Below, one piece after another: positions 6,969 to 15,552 of a stretch of DNA of 64,000 nt (position 1 is the stretch's first letter; each line of letters begins with the position of its first letter). Under the pieces are notes generated by a model. That model made no database searches. It was given only the letters and a program-made list of their open reading frames with translations, and was not told the origin of the DNA. The DNA is taken from the NCBI GenBank assembly GCA_022450155.1, contig JAKUQR010000013.1:1-64000 (forward strand), read 5' to 3'. The position numbers were made by a program, and so were the translations under genes. The DNA is from Gammaproteobacteria bacterium (GTDB taxonomy: Bacteria > Pseudomonadota > Gammaproteobacteria > Arenicellales > UBA868).

Positions 6969-7202
6969 ATGGAAACTGATGCGGTAACCATCCTGTACGG
7001 AAAGGATGGCACAGGCGGAGTAGCAGGTCATATCAGAGAGGAGACAACGAAAATCATCCATAACTACTTGGATGATTTGTCTATTGGAGAAGTGGTAGAC
7101 ATACTTTCAGAGATTTCAGAGGCAGACGAGTTTCCTGACCTTGTCATTGACTGGTTTGACTTGATAGAAAACTATATTGAGGCAAGACACCAAAGTGAAT
7201 GA
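6969..7202 (+). CDS. Hypothetical acidic protein, 77 residues
   Basis: I do not recognise this protein. It is acidic and mostly helical in appearance (E-E-T-T-K-I-I-H-N-Y-L-D-D-L, G-E-V-V-D-I-L-S-E-I-S-E, L-V-I-D-W-F-D-L-I-E-N-Y-I-E), with no cysteines, signal peptide or membrane segment. GAGGAG at 6955-6960 is 8 bases from the ATG at 6969; the GTG at 6966 is also in frame but closer. The strong ribosome binding site, and the dyad cluster ahead of it, argue that it is real. A helical acidic product behind operator-like repeats would suit a small regulator or antitoxin-like protein, but that is only a guess. Confidence 0.6.
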   Translation: METDAVTILYGKDGTGGVAGHIREETTKIIHNYLDDLSIGEVVDILSEISEADEFPDLVIDWFDLIENYIEARHQSE

Positions 7203-7403
7203 CCTTATCTTGGACCCATTTAATGCACCGGGTGTCATGCTTTGTCTGTCTTCGCTGATCCGATTTAGTTCTTGGCACAAATCTGAGAATCTGTAACCCT
7301 ACCTACGAAACTGAACCACTCTTCCTAAATTTACACAGGCCTTGCTATTGCAGAGCCTTAATCCGAGCAACGCCTAAGCAAACCACCCAACAAAATGCCG
7401 TCG

Positions 7404-7736
7404 CTATTGGCCAGGCGCACGATATAGTCCAGTCAGAGTACCGGCTCTTTCCGCCGCCTTCACCGCATCGTCGATCTGAATCAGAGCAGTAGTACTGAGA
7501 TCCGCGATTGCACCAGAAGAACCAGCCGCCATTGAAACTGTGAGCGCATCGATATCGGCTGGAAATTCCGTAATCATAATTCCATCGGAATCACCCAGAG
7601 TGTAATAGGCATCGATCAGTTTACCGCCAGCTGCCTCAATCAGCGGTCTAATAGCTTCTATTCTATTTTCGGGCTTCGACACGAGGCCTTTGACCGCCTC
7701 TTTAGAATACGTAAATTTGTGCAGATACCTTGGCAT
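7404..7736 (-). CDS. GYD-domain protein
   Basis: The 110-residue protein has the GYD-domain layout: M-P-R-Y-L-H-K-F-T-Y-S opening strand, G-L-V-S-K-P-E-N-R-I-E-A-I-R helix, G-G-K-L-I-D-A-Y-Y-T-L-G-D-S-D-G-I-M-I-T-E strands, and a C-terminal helix with A-A-E-R-A-G. The family is a small alpha/beta (ferredoxin-like) fold of unknown reaction, common in proteobacteria near oxidoreductase genes. AAGGAG 8 bases upstream supports the ATG at 7736. It is transcribed divergently from the SDR gene at 7865. Confidence 0.85.
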   Translation of the reverse strand: MPRYLHKFTYSKEAVKGLVSKPENRIEAIRPLIEAAGGKLIDAYYTLGDSDGIMITEFPADIDALTVSMAAGSSGAIADLSTTALIQIDDAVKAAERAGTLTGLYRAPGQ

Positions 7737-7864
7737 GATGTGATCTCCTTAGAATTGTAGTTCTGAATAGCAAACTATTCAGCATCCCAATCGGGGTCTA
7801 TCAGTGAATCAATAGCTGATACAGAGTTGATATACTGTGATGGACTTCTGATGAGGATTGAATC

Positions 7865-8665
7865 GTGCATGCACCTGATATGAAAGACAAGGTTGTTATC
7901 GTTACGGGCTCTGCCCGGGGCATAGGTCAGGCCATAGCCGAGCGTTTTGCAACTGAAGGTTCACGAGTGGTTCTGGCTGATCTCGATAAAGACGGAATCG
8001 AAAGCGTAGCGGGGAAGATAGTTGCTGATGGTGGTTCAGCTATTCCAGTGGCTACCGACGTCGCGATCGAAGAACAGGTCGATGCCCTGTTCGACACCAC
8101 ACTAAACGAATACGGCACTGTTGATGTGCTCGTTAACAACGCGGGCCTTACATCGCCGGTCAAGCATATCCTGGAAGTAGACAAAGCCTGGTGGGACAGA
8201 CTGATCGGAGCCAATCTTACGGGCACTTTCCTGTGTGCACGTCGGGCAGCCCACATCATGGCACGCAAGGGGGAAGGCAGCATAATCAACATGTCATCCG
8301 GCGGAGCGACCAAAGCACATCGAGCTTTTGTCGCCTATGACGCCTCCAAGGGCGGTATAGAGGCAATGACACGTGCACTTGCGTTGGATCTGGGGCCTTA
8401 TGGCGTACGTGTCAACTGTTTGGTACCCGGGTTCATTGACACCTACGGGGCCAGTGTGGAAGTTCGGGAAAAACAGGGCGCGATTGTGCCGCTGGGCCGT
8501 ATGGGTGAAGCTGCCGACCTGGCTGGCAGTGCTGTGTTCCTGGCCTCATCGGACGCTGCTTACATCACTGGACACCGCATTGTGATCGATGGCGGCGTCC
8601 TCGTTCAGCAGCGCTCTGCCAATGTGGACACTTTTCCACCCAGCCAGTTTCCCAAGCTGGACTAA
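7865..8665 (+). CDS. Short-chain dehydrogenase/reductase (SDR)
   Basis: The 266-residue protein is a classical SDR. It has the nucleotide-binding T-G-S-A-R-G-I-G motif near residue 15, V-N-N-A-G, the catalytic Ser in I-I-N-M-S-S-G-G, and Y-D-A-S-K carrying the catalytic Tyr and Lys. L-A-D-L after the second strand (an acidic residue following beta-2) suggests NAD(H) over NADP(H). The substrate is unknown. GAGG about 11 bases before the GTG at 7865 supports that start, while ATG 7880 would also retain the whole Rossmann motif. A cupin gene follows 225 bases downstream in the same direction. Confidence 0.92.
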   Translation: MHAPDMKDKVVIVTGSARGIGQAIAERFATEGSRVVLADLDKDGIESVAGKIVADGGSAIPVATDVAIEEQVDALFDTTLNEYGTVDVLVNNAGLTSPVKHILEVDKAWWDRLIGANLTGTFLCARRAAHIMARKGEGSIINMSSGGATKAHRAFVAYDASKGGIEAMTRALALDLGPYGVRVNCLVPGFIDTYGASVEVREKQGAIVPLGRMGEAADLAGSAVFLASSDAAYITGHRIVIDGGVLVQQRSANVDTFPPSQFPKLD

Positions 8666-8889
8666 AGGATTATTAATTCCCTCCGGAAACAACATAATGG
8701 TGAGAAGCTGTCCCGGCTCAACTCAATCGCCAGTAACCGAAGATGTCATCGTGTCCAGAGTTGCTTTAGGTCTTACTGGTTCTGTAAAGCCGCTATTTCC
8801 TAAATGTGGTAGTCTAGTGGGACACGATCGTATACAAGTGATCTTTAGTTCAAAACGTTCCACAATTTTATTTAGCAGAGGAAGTTTGC

Positions 8890-9258
8890 ATGACTACACT
8901 AGAAAAGAAATCTTTTGATAACCCCGATGACACTAAAGCTCCCGACAAGACTCTCGCCCAAACGGTTAACTTTGGAACCGTCGCCGCATCAAGAATTACC
9001 GTACAACCCGGCTGGAGCTGGTCAAGTTGCATCAAGCCGATGGTCGGTGGTGACAGTTGCCAGGCAGGGCATGTCGGAATGGTTCTAAAAGGCTCACTCC
9101 GGGTTCGGCATGACGATGGCACTGAGATTGTGGTAAATGCCGGCGACGCCTACTCGTTCGCCCCGGGTCACGATGCTTGGGTCGAGGGTGATGAGGAGGC
9201 TGTAGTCTATGAGTTCAATAACACGGGCAAGACTTATGCCGTTTGGGAACAAGCCTAG
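8890..9258 (+). CDS. Cupin-domain protein
   Basis: The protein has 122 residues with a single cupin barrel: G-W-S-W-S-S-C-I-K-P opening, G-H-V-G-M-V-L-K-G-S-L-R-V motif 1, and G-D-A-Y-S-F-A-P-G-H-D-A-W-V motif 2. The His residues in these motifs usually hold a metal. Small single-domain cupins serve as dioxygenases, isomerases or ligand sensors, and nothing here distinguishes them. GAGGA precedes the ATG at 8890 by about 8 bases. A strong terminator follows. Confidence 0.85.
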   Translation: MTTLEKKSFDNPDDTKAPDKTLAQTVNFGTVAASRITVQPGWSWSSCIKPMVGGDSCQAGHVGMVLKGSLRVRHDDGTEIVVNAGDAYSFAPGHDAWVEGDEEAVVYEFNNTGKTYAVWEQA

Positions 9259-9275
9259 AATTTAGTCTGAATGAC

Positions 9276-9303
9276 AAAAACCCCGCAGTGCGGGGTTTTT
9301 TTG
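9276..9303 (+). terminator. Rho-independent terminator after the cupin gene
   Basis: A run of A is followed by the stem CCCCGC/GCGGGG around a short loop and then a run of seven T. The A-run on the left makes it usable in both directions, and it lies between convergent genes (cupin and acyl-CoA dehydrogenase). Confidence 0.92.
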
Positions 9304-9356
9304 TACTGCGCCCACCTTACGTTTCCTACTGTACGAAGCTGTTTCTAAATCTGCTA

Positions 9357-11027
9357 TTACCCGACGGGCAATGCTCGTTCAAGAATCAAATTGAAATCCG
9401 TACCGGCTGGTAAAGTGCCGTAACTACCTAGCCAGTGGGACCCAAGCCGAGTGGCGCAGAAAGCATCCGACACCGGAGTTGGTGCATGCTGCACTAGAAG
9501 CGTAGCTTGTAATGTTAAAGCAATCAGTTCAGTCAACTGTCGTGCCCGCGTTTCCAAATCTTCAGGGTCGCCAAGTTCCGCAACCAACCTGTCTATGGCA
9601 ACATCCAACAGAATGTTTTCATGCCGTACGGATTCGAGTTCGGTCAGAATCGCTGGGATGGCTGCGGTCTCTCTAAACATGGCCCGTAATACATCCAGGC
9701 ACATGATATTTCCTGACCCCTCCCAGATACTGTTCAGTGGTGCCTCACGATAAAGACGGGGCATGATCGAGTCTTCGATATAACCTGGGCCCCCAAGGCA
9801 TTCAAGGGCCTCAACACAATGAGCCGGTGCCCGCTTGCAGATCCAGTACTTACCGACAGCTGTGACAATGCGCGCAAATGCCGCTGCTTGCTCGTTCTCG
9901 GCTGATTCATCGATTGCGCGACCAAGTCGCAATGTCAGTGCCAACGCAGCCTCCGATTCAATCGCGAGGTCAGCAAGCACATTGCGCATTAAGGGCTGAT
10001 CAATGAGCTTTTTATTGAACGCAGCCCGGTATGCTGTGTGATGCATGGCCTGCACCAGCCCTTGGCGCATCAGGCCAGCAGAACTGGCACAACAGTAGAA
10101 GCGAGTGCCTCGCACCATTTCAATGATTGTCGGGATGCCCCTGCCCTCCTCGCCAACCATCAATCCCCAGGTATCCTGATATTCCATTTCTGAGGAGGCA
10201 TTTGACCGGTTACCGAGTTTATCTTTGAGTTGCTGTATAAAAAGGGCGTTACGTTCACCATCCGGTCGCCAGCGTGGAACCAGAAAACACGACAGACCAT
10301 TATCTGTGTAGGCCAGTGTCAAAAATGCGTCGCACATCGGCGCCGAACAGAAGTACTTATGTCCAGTGAGGTAGTATTCAGCGGCCTCCCCCGTCTGGAC
10401 ACCCACAGGAATGGCTCGAGTAGAGTTAGCCCGCACGTCTGAACCACCCTGTTTCTCAGTCATGAACATGCCCATGGTGGCACCGGTCTTTTGGTGTACC
10501 GGAATATCGCGTGGGTCATATTTTTCTACCAGCAATCGGGGAATCCATTCATCCCCAATGACTGGTGTCATCCGCAACGCGGGTATTGCTGCATAGGTCA
10601 TTGCCATGGGGCAGAGCACGCCACCCTCAGCCTGGGTAAACAGGTAAGTCAACGCCGCGTGTGCAACCTGTCCACCGGACCGCGGATTTTTCCAGGCAAA
10701 ACTCGGAACATCATTCTCGATCGCCAAGGCCATCAGTTCATGGTAGGCCGGATGGTAGTCAACCTGATTAATACGCATCCCATAGCGGTCAAAAGCCCGC
10801 AGCTCGGGTGGATAACGGTTGGCAAGATCAGCCTTTTTGAACGTTTCGGCCGAACCGGTGTCCCTACCAAACTCGCTCAATCTTTCTTGCGCCCAACCAG
10901 CGCCTTCTCGCTCGATGCCTTCGTGAAGAGCCTGGTCATTCGACCACAGATCCTGGTCGCCAATATAAGGCGGCATATTTTCGACATCATGGGTGGGAAG
11001 GTTAGCAAGCGGTCTAGCGGGAATCAT
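9357..11027 (-). CDS. AidB-like acyl-CoA dehydrogenase
   Basis: The 556-residue flavoprotein belongs to the acyl-CoA dehydrogenase superfamily. It shows M-T-E-K-Q-G-G-S-D-V-R (FAD-contacting region, ~residue 190), F-C-S-A-P-M-C-D, E-G-R-G-I-P-T-I-I-E-M-V-R-G-T-R-F and L-E-C-L-G-G-P-G-Y-I-E-D-S. The N-terminal extension (residues 1-170, with P-P-Y-I-G-D and L-W) and the total length match the AidB subgroup, which in E. coli is linked to the adaptive response to alkylation. Most AidB homologues have no proven substrate, so an isovaleryl-CoA-like activity is possible. The first gene is at 11027; it converges on the cupin terminator. Confidence 0.88.
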   Translation of the reverse strand: MIPARPLANLPTHDVENMPPYIGDQDLWSNDQALHEGIEREGAGWAQERLSEFGRDTGSAETFKKADLANRYPPELRAFDRYGMRINQVDYHPAYHELMALAIENDVPSFAWKNPRSGGQVAHAALTYLFTQAEGGVLCPMAMTYAAIPALRMTPVIGDEWIPRLLVEKYDPRDIPVHQKTGATMGMFMTEKQGGSDVRANSTRAIPVGVQTGEAAEYYLTGHKYFCSAPMCDAFLTLAYTDNGLSCFLVPRWRPDGERNALFIQQLKDKLGNRSNASSEMEYQDTWGLMVGEEGRGIPTIIEMVRGTRFYCCASSAGLMRQGLVQAMHHTAYRAAFNKKLIDQPLMRNVLADLAIESEAALALTLRLGRAIDESAENEQAAAFARIVTAVGKYWICKRAPAHCVEALECLGGPGYIEDSIMPRLYREAPLNSIWEGSGNIMCLDVLRAMFRETAAIPAILTELESVRHENILLDVAIDRLVAELGDPEDLETRARQLTELIALTLQATLLVQHAPTPVSDAFCATRLGSHWLGSYGTLPAGTDFNLILERALPVG

Positions 11028-11420
11028 GGCTCTGTTCCAGGCGATTCGACAATAGGAAGACGTTGTAATTTACAGCGCTTCGAACACTAAGCAAAGTATA
11101 GCGTCGTCCCAGATCGGCAACGACTAGGCTGAACGATCCAAAGCTAACGGATTTCAGGCTGCGCTGACGAAACCCAGTTCACATCACTGCGCCAGCGCAG
11201 GGATTGTGTCGCTGGACTCAGACACATTGTGCAGGTGATCTAGACCAAGATCGGACCCCGGTGTATTACCATTGCGGTGCCTTGCGACTGCGCATAATTG
11301 TCGTAACCTACCAGTCGAACGTGATGACCCGGGTTATCCTGACGACAGGCGGTAGCTCCAGCTGGGCTGTAGATTCCTTATTCCCTACCCAACTGCAACA
11401 TTGGGACTCGGTCGACACGT
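11028..11420. other. Intergenic region without a recognisable gene
   Basis: About 390 bases between the FolD stop and the acyl-CoA dehydrogenase start. It must hold the promoter of the dehydrogenase gene. I see no RNA gene, riboswitch or strong hairpin in it, and short frames in both strands lack ribosome binding sites. Confidence 0.5.
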
Positions 11421-12314
11421 CTAGAGATGGCCGGTCATCTGCTCGCGGTATTGTTCCCTGAGGCGACCTGCAGCAACGACCGTATTGCGCATCAGCACGG
11501 CAACCGTCACCGGACCAACCCCCCCAGGGACGGGTGTAATCCAACCAGCGACTTCTCGGCAGGAGGTGTAGTCGCAGTCCCCGACGATTCTGAATTTGCC
11601 CTCATCATCTTTGACCTGATTGATTCCGATGTCGATGACCGCAGAGCCTTGACGAATCATGTCTCCTTTTAGAAGGCCTGGTTTTCCGACCGCAATCAAG
11701 ACCGCGTCGGCCGCACGTGAATGCAACGCTACTTCCCGAGTCAGGTGATGACAGACCGTCACAGTTGCCCCTTCTGCCATCAACAGAAAGGCTATTGGTT
11801 TGCCTACAATCTCGGAGTGACCTATGACGGTCACCTCCAGTCCCTCTATCGACAAACCGGTGCCGCGAAGCAGTTCAACTGCTGCGATTGCTGTACAAGG
11901 GCCTAACTCGAGTTCCCGATACACGATATTTCCAATTGACGTCGGATGCATCCCTTCAACATCCTTAAGTGGATGAATCGTAGCCTGCAGGTGTTTAATC
12001 GGCAGATTTTCAGGGATCGGTCTTTGCAGAATTATCCCCGTTATGCGTGGATCAACATTCAAGTTGACGATTGCCGCATGAACTTCGGCTTCGGAAATAT
12101 CGGGAGGAAAATATTTCTCTACAAAATCAATTCCGACTTTCGATGCATTGCGCTGCTGGTTACGAACATAACGGTCGACCGCAGAATTATCGCCGATCCG
12201 GATAGAGACCAGTGTCGGTGCCCAACCATCCTGCTTTAATGCATCGACATCAACAGCTACCCTCTGCAAGATCTCGTTGGCAACCACTTTCCCATCGATT
12301 TCAATGCCAGTCAT
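11421..12314 (-). CDS. folD: Divergent FolD-family methylene-tetrahydrofolate dehydrogenase (FolD1)
   Basis: The 297-residue protein has the full FolD fold: R-Y-V-R-N (49-52), I-I-L-Q-R-P-I-P (94-101), K-D-V-E-G (117-121), the dinucleotide-binding G-H-S-E-I-V-G-K-P (165-173) and T-P-V-P-G-G-V-G-P near the end. FolD normally oxidises 5,10-methylene-THF with NADP and then hydrolyses methenyl-THF. Compared with the second FolD in this window (21277-22158), with which it shares numbering, the catalytic Lys53 is Gln53, Asp120 is Glu120, Arg166 is His166 and Ser190 is His190. The first change is expected to abolish cyclohydrolase activity and the last two to weaken NADP binding. It stands in a run of minus-strand genes with wide gaps and may have its own promoter. 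Confidence 0.9.
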   Translation of the reverse strand: MTGIEIDGKVVANEILQRVAVDVDALKQDGWAPTLVSIRIGDNSAVDRYVRNQQRNASKVGIDFVEKYFPPDISEAEVHAAIVNLNVDPRITGIILQRPIPENLPIKHLQATIHPLKDVEGMHPTSIGNIVYRELELGPCTAIAAVELLRGTGLSIEGLEVTVIGHSEIVGKPIAFLLMAEGATVTVCHHLTREVALHSRAADAVLIAVGKPGLLKGDMIRQGSAVIDIGINQVKDDEGKFRIVGDCDYTSCREVAGWITPVPGGVGPVTVAVLMRNTVVAAGRLREQYREQMTGHL

Positions 12315-12503
12315 AGCCTCACCTACCTTCTTGATTCACGCGGATGACAATCGGCCTTAGCCTGGAACAGTACAAGTCCACGCCAAAGACTAGACCCTGC
12401 AGATGTCATTGTAGAACCCGAATCACCTAAATCGGGAACTCAGTAAAGGAGGTCCAATATTGGGTTACCAACTCCTGTCCAGTGCACTTAATTCTGAAGC
12501 GAG

Positions 12504-13154
12504 CTAGATAGCTTGGGTATTCAAGTACTCCAGGAGTTCGGCGGGTGCATCAGAAAGGTGCCCGGCACGGACCTCTTTAAGTTCGCAACGGCTGCCGTAA
12601 CCCCAGAGCACGCCCGTTGATTGAAGCCCGTTACTGTGGGCTGCCAAAATATCGACTGAACGATCACCGATCATCATCGAGCGGTCTGAAATCTCTGATG
12701 ATTCCAATAACACTGCGATCTGCTGTGACTTGCTGATACCGATCTCCCCACCACTGACAAATCTGAAACACTCTGTCAGCTCAAACATCTGCAGTATCTT
12801 TTCCGCAATATCGTTTCGCTTCGACGTGCAGATACCAAGATTACAGCTCTGCAGCTGGTAGAGCCCATCAATAACCTCGCGCATGCCGTCATACATGACA
12901 TTTTCGCTGAATCCAACCTCGAGGTAGCGTTCCCGGTACTTGTCCACCATGCTGGGTATCTGCCTTTCGTCGACATCAGCCGCGAGGTGGTAATACATCT
13001 GATCCAGCGGCAATCCGATCAGGCTCGAGATCTGTTCTGTCGAGCACGGCTCAAAACCGTGATGGATCAGCGCGTAATTAATCGAGCGGGATATCCCTAC
13101 ACTGGGGTCGCTGATTGTTCCATCAAGATCAAAAATGAGGCTATCGTAACGCAT
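12504..13154 (-). CDS. HAD-superfamily phosphatase, phosphoglycolate phosphatase-like
   Basis: The 216-residue protein begins with the HAD nucleophile motif I-F-D-L-D-G-T-I (D9 and D11). It has a helical cap (residues 16-85), motif II Thr/Ser in I-C-T-S-K, and the motif III/IV region I-S-K and M-I-G-D-R-S-V-D-I. Cap type and length fit the Gph/PgmB group, which dephosphorylates small phosphorylated sugars or phosphoglycolate; the substrate is not certain. It lies 26 bases downstream of the RAM-domain gene on the same strand and is probably in the same transcript. Confidence 0.85.
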   Translation of the reverse strand: MRYDSLIFDLDGTISDPSVGISRSINYALIHHGFEPCSTEQISSLIGLPLDQMYYHLAADVDERQIPSMVDKYRERYLEVGFSENVMYDGMREVIDGLYQLQSCNLGICTSKRNDIAEKILQMFELTECFRFVSGGEIGISKSQQIAVLLESSEISDRSMMIGDRSVDILAAHSNGLQSTGVLWGYGSRCELKEVRAGHLSDAPAELLEYLNTQAI

Positions 13155-13180
13155 CCGGTTTTAGCCTCGGGCCCCGGGGA

Positions 13181-13420
13181 TTACCCAAATGCGTTGAAGG
13201 TAATAATTGTCAGAGTATCCCGGATCCCTGGCACCGACTGGACTTGATTGTTCACAAAGTGTCCCACGTCACCCTCATCGGCTACATAACATTTTACGAG
13301 CAGATCGTAAGGACCCGATACCGAGTAGACCTCTGATACACCATCGATCTCCACCAGTTCTTCTGCCACACGGTAGGACTGACCCAATTCACATTTAACC
13401 TGGACGAATATAGTCTGCAT
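13181..13420 (-). CDS. Stand-alone Lrp/AsnC-type RAM (ligand-binding) domain protein
   Basis: The protein has only 79 residues and consists of the RAM domain without the helix-turn-helix: M-Q-T-I-F-V-Q-V-K-C-E-L-G, I-D-G-V-S-E-V-Y-S-V-S-G-P-Y-D-L-L-V-K, and V-P-G-I-R-D-T-L-T-I-I. In full-length Lrp proteins this domain binds amino acids at subunit interfaces; free-standing copies form rings and may sense amino acids or modulate partners. It sits 23 bases after trpD on the same strand, so a link to tryptophan or anthranilate sensing is possible but unproven. It is not a truncated Lrp, since no helix-turn-helix-like sequence precedes it. Confidence 0.88.
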   Translation of the reverse strand: MQTIFVQVKCELGQSYRVAEELVEIDGVSEVYSVSGPYDLLVKCYVADEGDVGHFVNNQVQSVPGIRDTLTIITFNAFG

Positions 13421-13443
13421 CTAAGCTCTCCATGTAGTCAGCT

Positions 13444-14463
13444 TTACTCAAATTGCCGAGTATAGGCCGCCATCTCTTCAAGCTTTTCCAGCGCTGCCTT
13501 GGAATCCAGGATGGCTCTAGCCTCAGTCATACCTTCAGCAAGAGATGGCACGAGATCTGCTGCATAAAGTGTGGCCCCTGCATTTAGCATAACCATGTCA
13601 TAAGCTGGACCCGGATTACCACCTAACGCCTGCCGGATCATTTCAAGACTCTGTTCAGCACTGTCGACACGAATCGAATCTAGAGGCTGAATCGTCAATC
13701 CAAAGTCGTCGGGTTTGATCGTGAAATCAGCTACGCCGCCGTCCTTGTATTCAGAAATACAGGTGGGCGCAGCGATGCTGATCTCATCAAGTCCATCCTC
13801 AGAATGAACCACCAGTGTATGCACACTCCCCAGATTTTCGAAGGACTCAGCAAGCGGCCGCACCCATCGTTCTTCATAAACACCAACCAGTTGCCATCCT
13901 GCACCAGCAGGATTGGTCAAAGGCCCCAACAGGTTGAAGATCGAGCGTACACCGATTTCCCGACGAGGCCCCACGGCATGTCGAGTGGCACCGTGATGTG
14001 TCGGCGCGAACATAAAGCCGATACCAACTGCATCGATCGTTCGACCAACGTTCTCAGGAGACAGTGCTATATTGACGCCAGCTGCTTCAAGCACATCAGC
14101 GCTGCCCGATTTGCCGGTCGCTGCCCGGTTACCATGCTTGGCCACGACAGCACCGCCCGCAGCCGCCACAAACGCAGCTGCAGTTGAAATATTGAACAGC
14201 CCAGCTGAATCTCCACCGGTACCCACCGTATCGACTACCTTGTCTACCGAGACTTCTACTTTCGCTGCATATTCACGCATCACCGTCGCGGCACCCGTTA
14301 ATTCATCGACAGTCTCGCCTTTAATATGAAGCGCTACCAGAAACGCCCCGATCTGGGCAGGTGTCGCCGAACCATCCATGATAATCCGCATGACATCCTG
14401 CATCTCCACAGAATCCAGGTTCCGCGGCTGACAGGCCGCTCGTATGGCATCGTGCATATTCAT
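13444..14463 (-). CDS. trpD: Anthranilate phosphoribosyltransferase TrpD
   Basis: The 339-residue enzyme attaches phosphoribose from PRPP to anthranilate in tryptophan synthesis. Family motifs are all present: D-T-V-G-T-G-G-D (~residue 82), the N-I-S-T pattern after it, V-A-K-H-G-N-R-A (~112), G-V-R-S-I-F-N-L-L-G-P-L-T-N-P-A (~173) and V-V-H-S-E-D-G-L-D-E. Length is normal. No other trp gene (trpE, G, C, F, A or B) is nearby. The gene lies between a quinone reductase and the RAM-domain gene, so the pathway genes are dispersed in this genome. Confidence 0.95.
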   Translation of the reverse strand: MNMHDAIRAACQPRNLDSVEMQDVMRIIMDGSATPAQIGAFLVALHIKGETVDELTGAATVMREYAAKVEVSVDKVVDTVGTGGDSAGLFNISTAAAFVAAAGGAVVAKHGNRAATGKSGSADVLEAAGVNIALSPENVGRTIDAVGIGFMFAPTHHGATRHAVGPRREIGVRSIFNLLGPLTNPAGAGWQLVGVYEERWVRPLAESFENLGSVHTLVVHSEDGLDEISIAAPTCISEYKDGGVADFTIKPDDFGLTIQPLDSIRVDSAEQSLEMIRQALGGNPGPAYDMVMLNAGATLYAADLVPSLAEGMTEARAILDSKAALEKLEEMAAYTRQFE

Positions 14464-14506
14464 GGTTTCACCCCCAACTGGCGCCAGTACAGCAGTCTGG
14501 GATAAT

Positions 14507-15481
14507 TTAGGGAATCAGTACTGTGGCACCTGTGGTACGCCGACCTTCTAGCTCACGATGGGATTCTGCCGCATCGCCGAGTGTGTGCTCCTGATTGACC
14601 TCAACTTGTACAGCACCGGTAGAAACCACATCAAACAGTTCGAGTGCAGACTGAGTGAGACTCTCCTGTTCGGCAATGTAGTTAAATAACGACGGTCTCG
14701 TGAGAAACAGCGACCCTTTTGCCTGAAGCAGTGCCGGATCGATTGGGTCCGGTGTGCCGGACGAAGCTCCGAATAACACCATGGTCCCCAATGGCTGCAG
14801 GCAATCAAGCCCCTTAAGAAACGTATCCTTACCAACTGAATCATAAACCACGTTTACTCCCTTGCCATCCGTGATCTGATTCACTTGTTCTACGAAATCT
14901 TCCCGGGTATAGATAATAGTGTGATGGCAGCCATGTGCCCGGGCGAGGTCAGCTTTTTCTTCTGATCCTACCGTTCCGATGACCGTTGCGCCGAGATGAC
15001 TCGCCCACTGACAGGCCATCAGACCAACACCCCCTGCAGCTGCATGAAAAAGAATGGTATCTCCGGCGCTGATGGCGTAAGTTCGCCTTAACAGATATTC
15101 GGTCGTCATTCCCTTGAGCATGATTGCGGCACCGACGCGGTCGGCTATTTCATCAGGCAACTTGACCACCCGGTCTGCTGCAATCAACCGTTCTTCAGCA
15201 TAAGCACCAATAGGCGGTGCTGCATAGGCAATACGATCCCCTACGGACAAGTTGTTCACTCCATCTCCAACCGCCTCGACGACTCCTGCCGCCTCGAAGC
15301 CTGGCGTAAATGGGGTCTGCACTGGATAGGACCCGGTACGAAAATAAACATCGATAAAGTTCAGTCCTATGGCTGTATGCCTGACATGGACCTCGCCAGC
15401 ACCGGGTTGTCCGATCTCCACATCCTCAAGGATCATCACCTCAGGGCCACCGGTGTTGTGCACACGTATTGCTTTTGTCAT
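14507..15481 (-). CDS. NADPH:quinone reductase, zeta-crystallin type
   Basis: The 324-residue protein is a zinc-free medium-chain dehydrogenase of the quinone reductase group. It opens with M-T-K-A-I-R-V-H-N-T-G-G-P-E-V-M, has G-L-N-F-I-D-V-Y-F-R-T-G, P-G-F-E-A-A-G-V-V-E-A-V-G, the Rossmann motif A-A-A-G-G-V-G-L-M-A-C-Q-W-A, and D-S-V-G-K-D-T-F. Members reduce quinones or enones in the cytoplasm with NADPH, often as detoxification. It is 43 bases upstream of trpD on the same strand; a functional link is not evident. Confidence 0.93.
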   Translation of the reverse strand: MTKAIRVHNTGGPEVMILEDVEIGQPGAGEVHVRHTAIGLNFIDVYFRTGSYPVQTPFTPGFEAAGVVEAVGDGVNNLSVGDRIAYAAPPIGAYAEERLIAADRVVKLPDEIADRVGAAIMLKGMTTEYLLRRTYAISAGDTILFHAAAGGVGLMACQWASHLGATVIGTVGSEEKADLARAHGCHHTIIYTREDFVEQVNQITDGKGVNVVYDSVGKDTFLKGLDCLQPLGTMVLFGASSGTPDPIDPALLQAKGSLFLTRPSLFNYIAEQESLTQSALELFDVVSTGAVQVEVNQEHTLGDAAESHRELEGRRTTGATVLIP

Positions 15482-15552
15482 TTCTTTCTCCTAAAGCTTC
15501 CGCAAATTATGTCCGTTATTGTAGCGCGACCAACAAGCCCACAGCATGGAAG

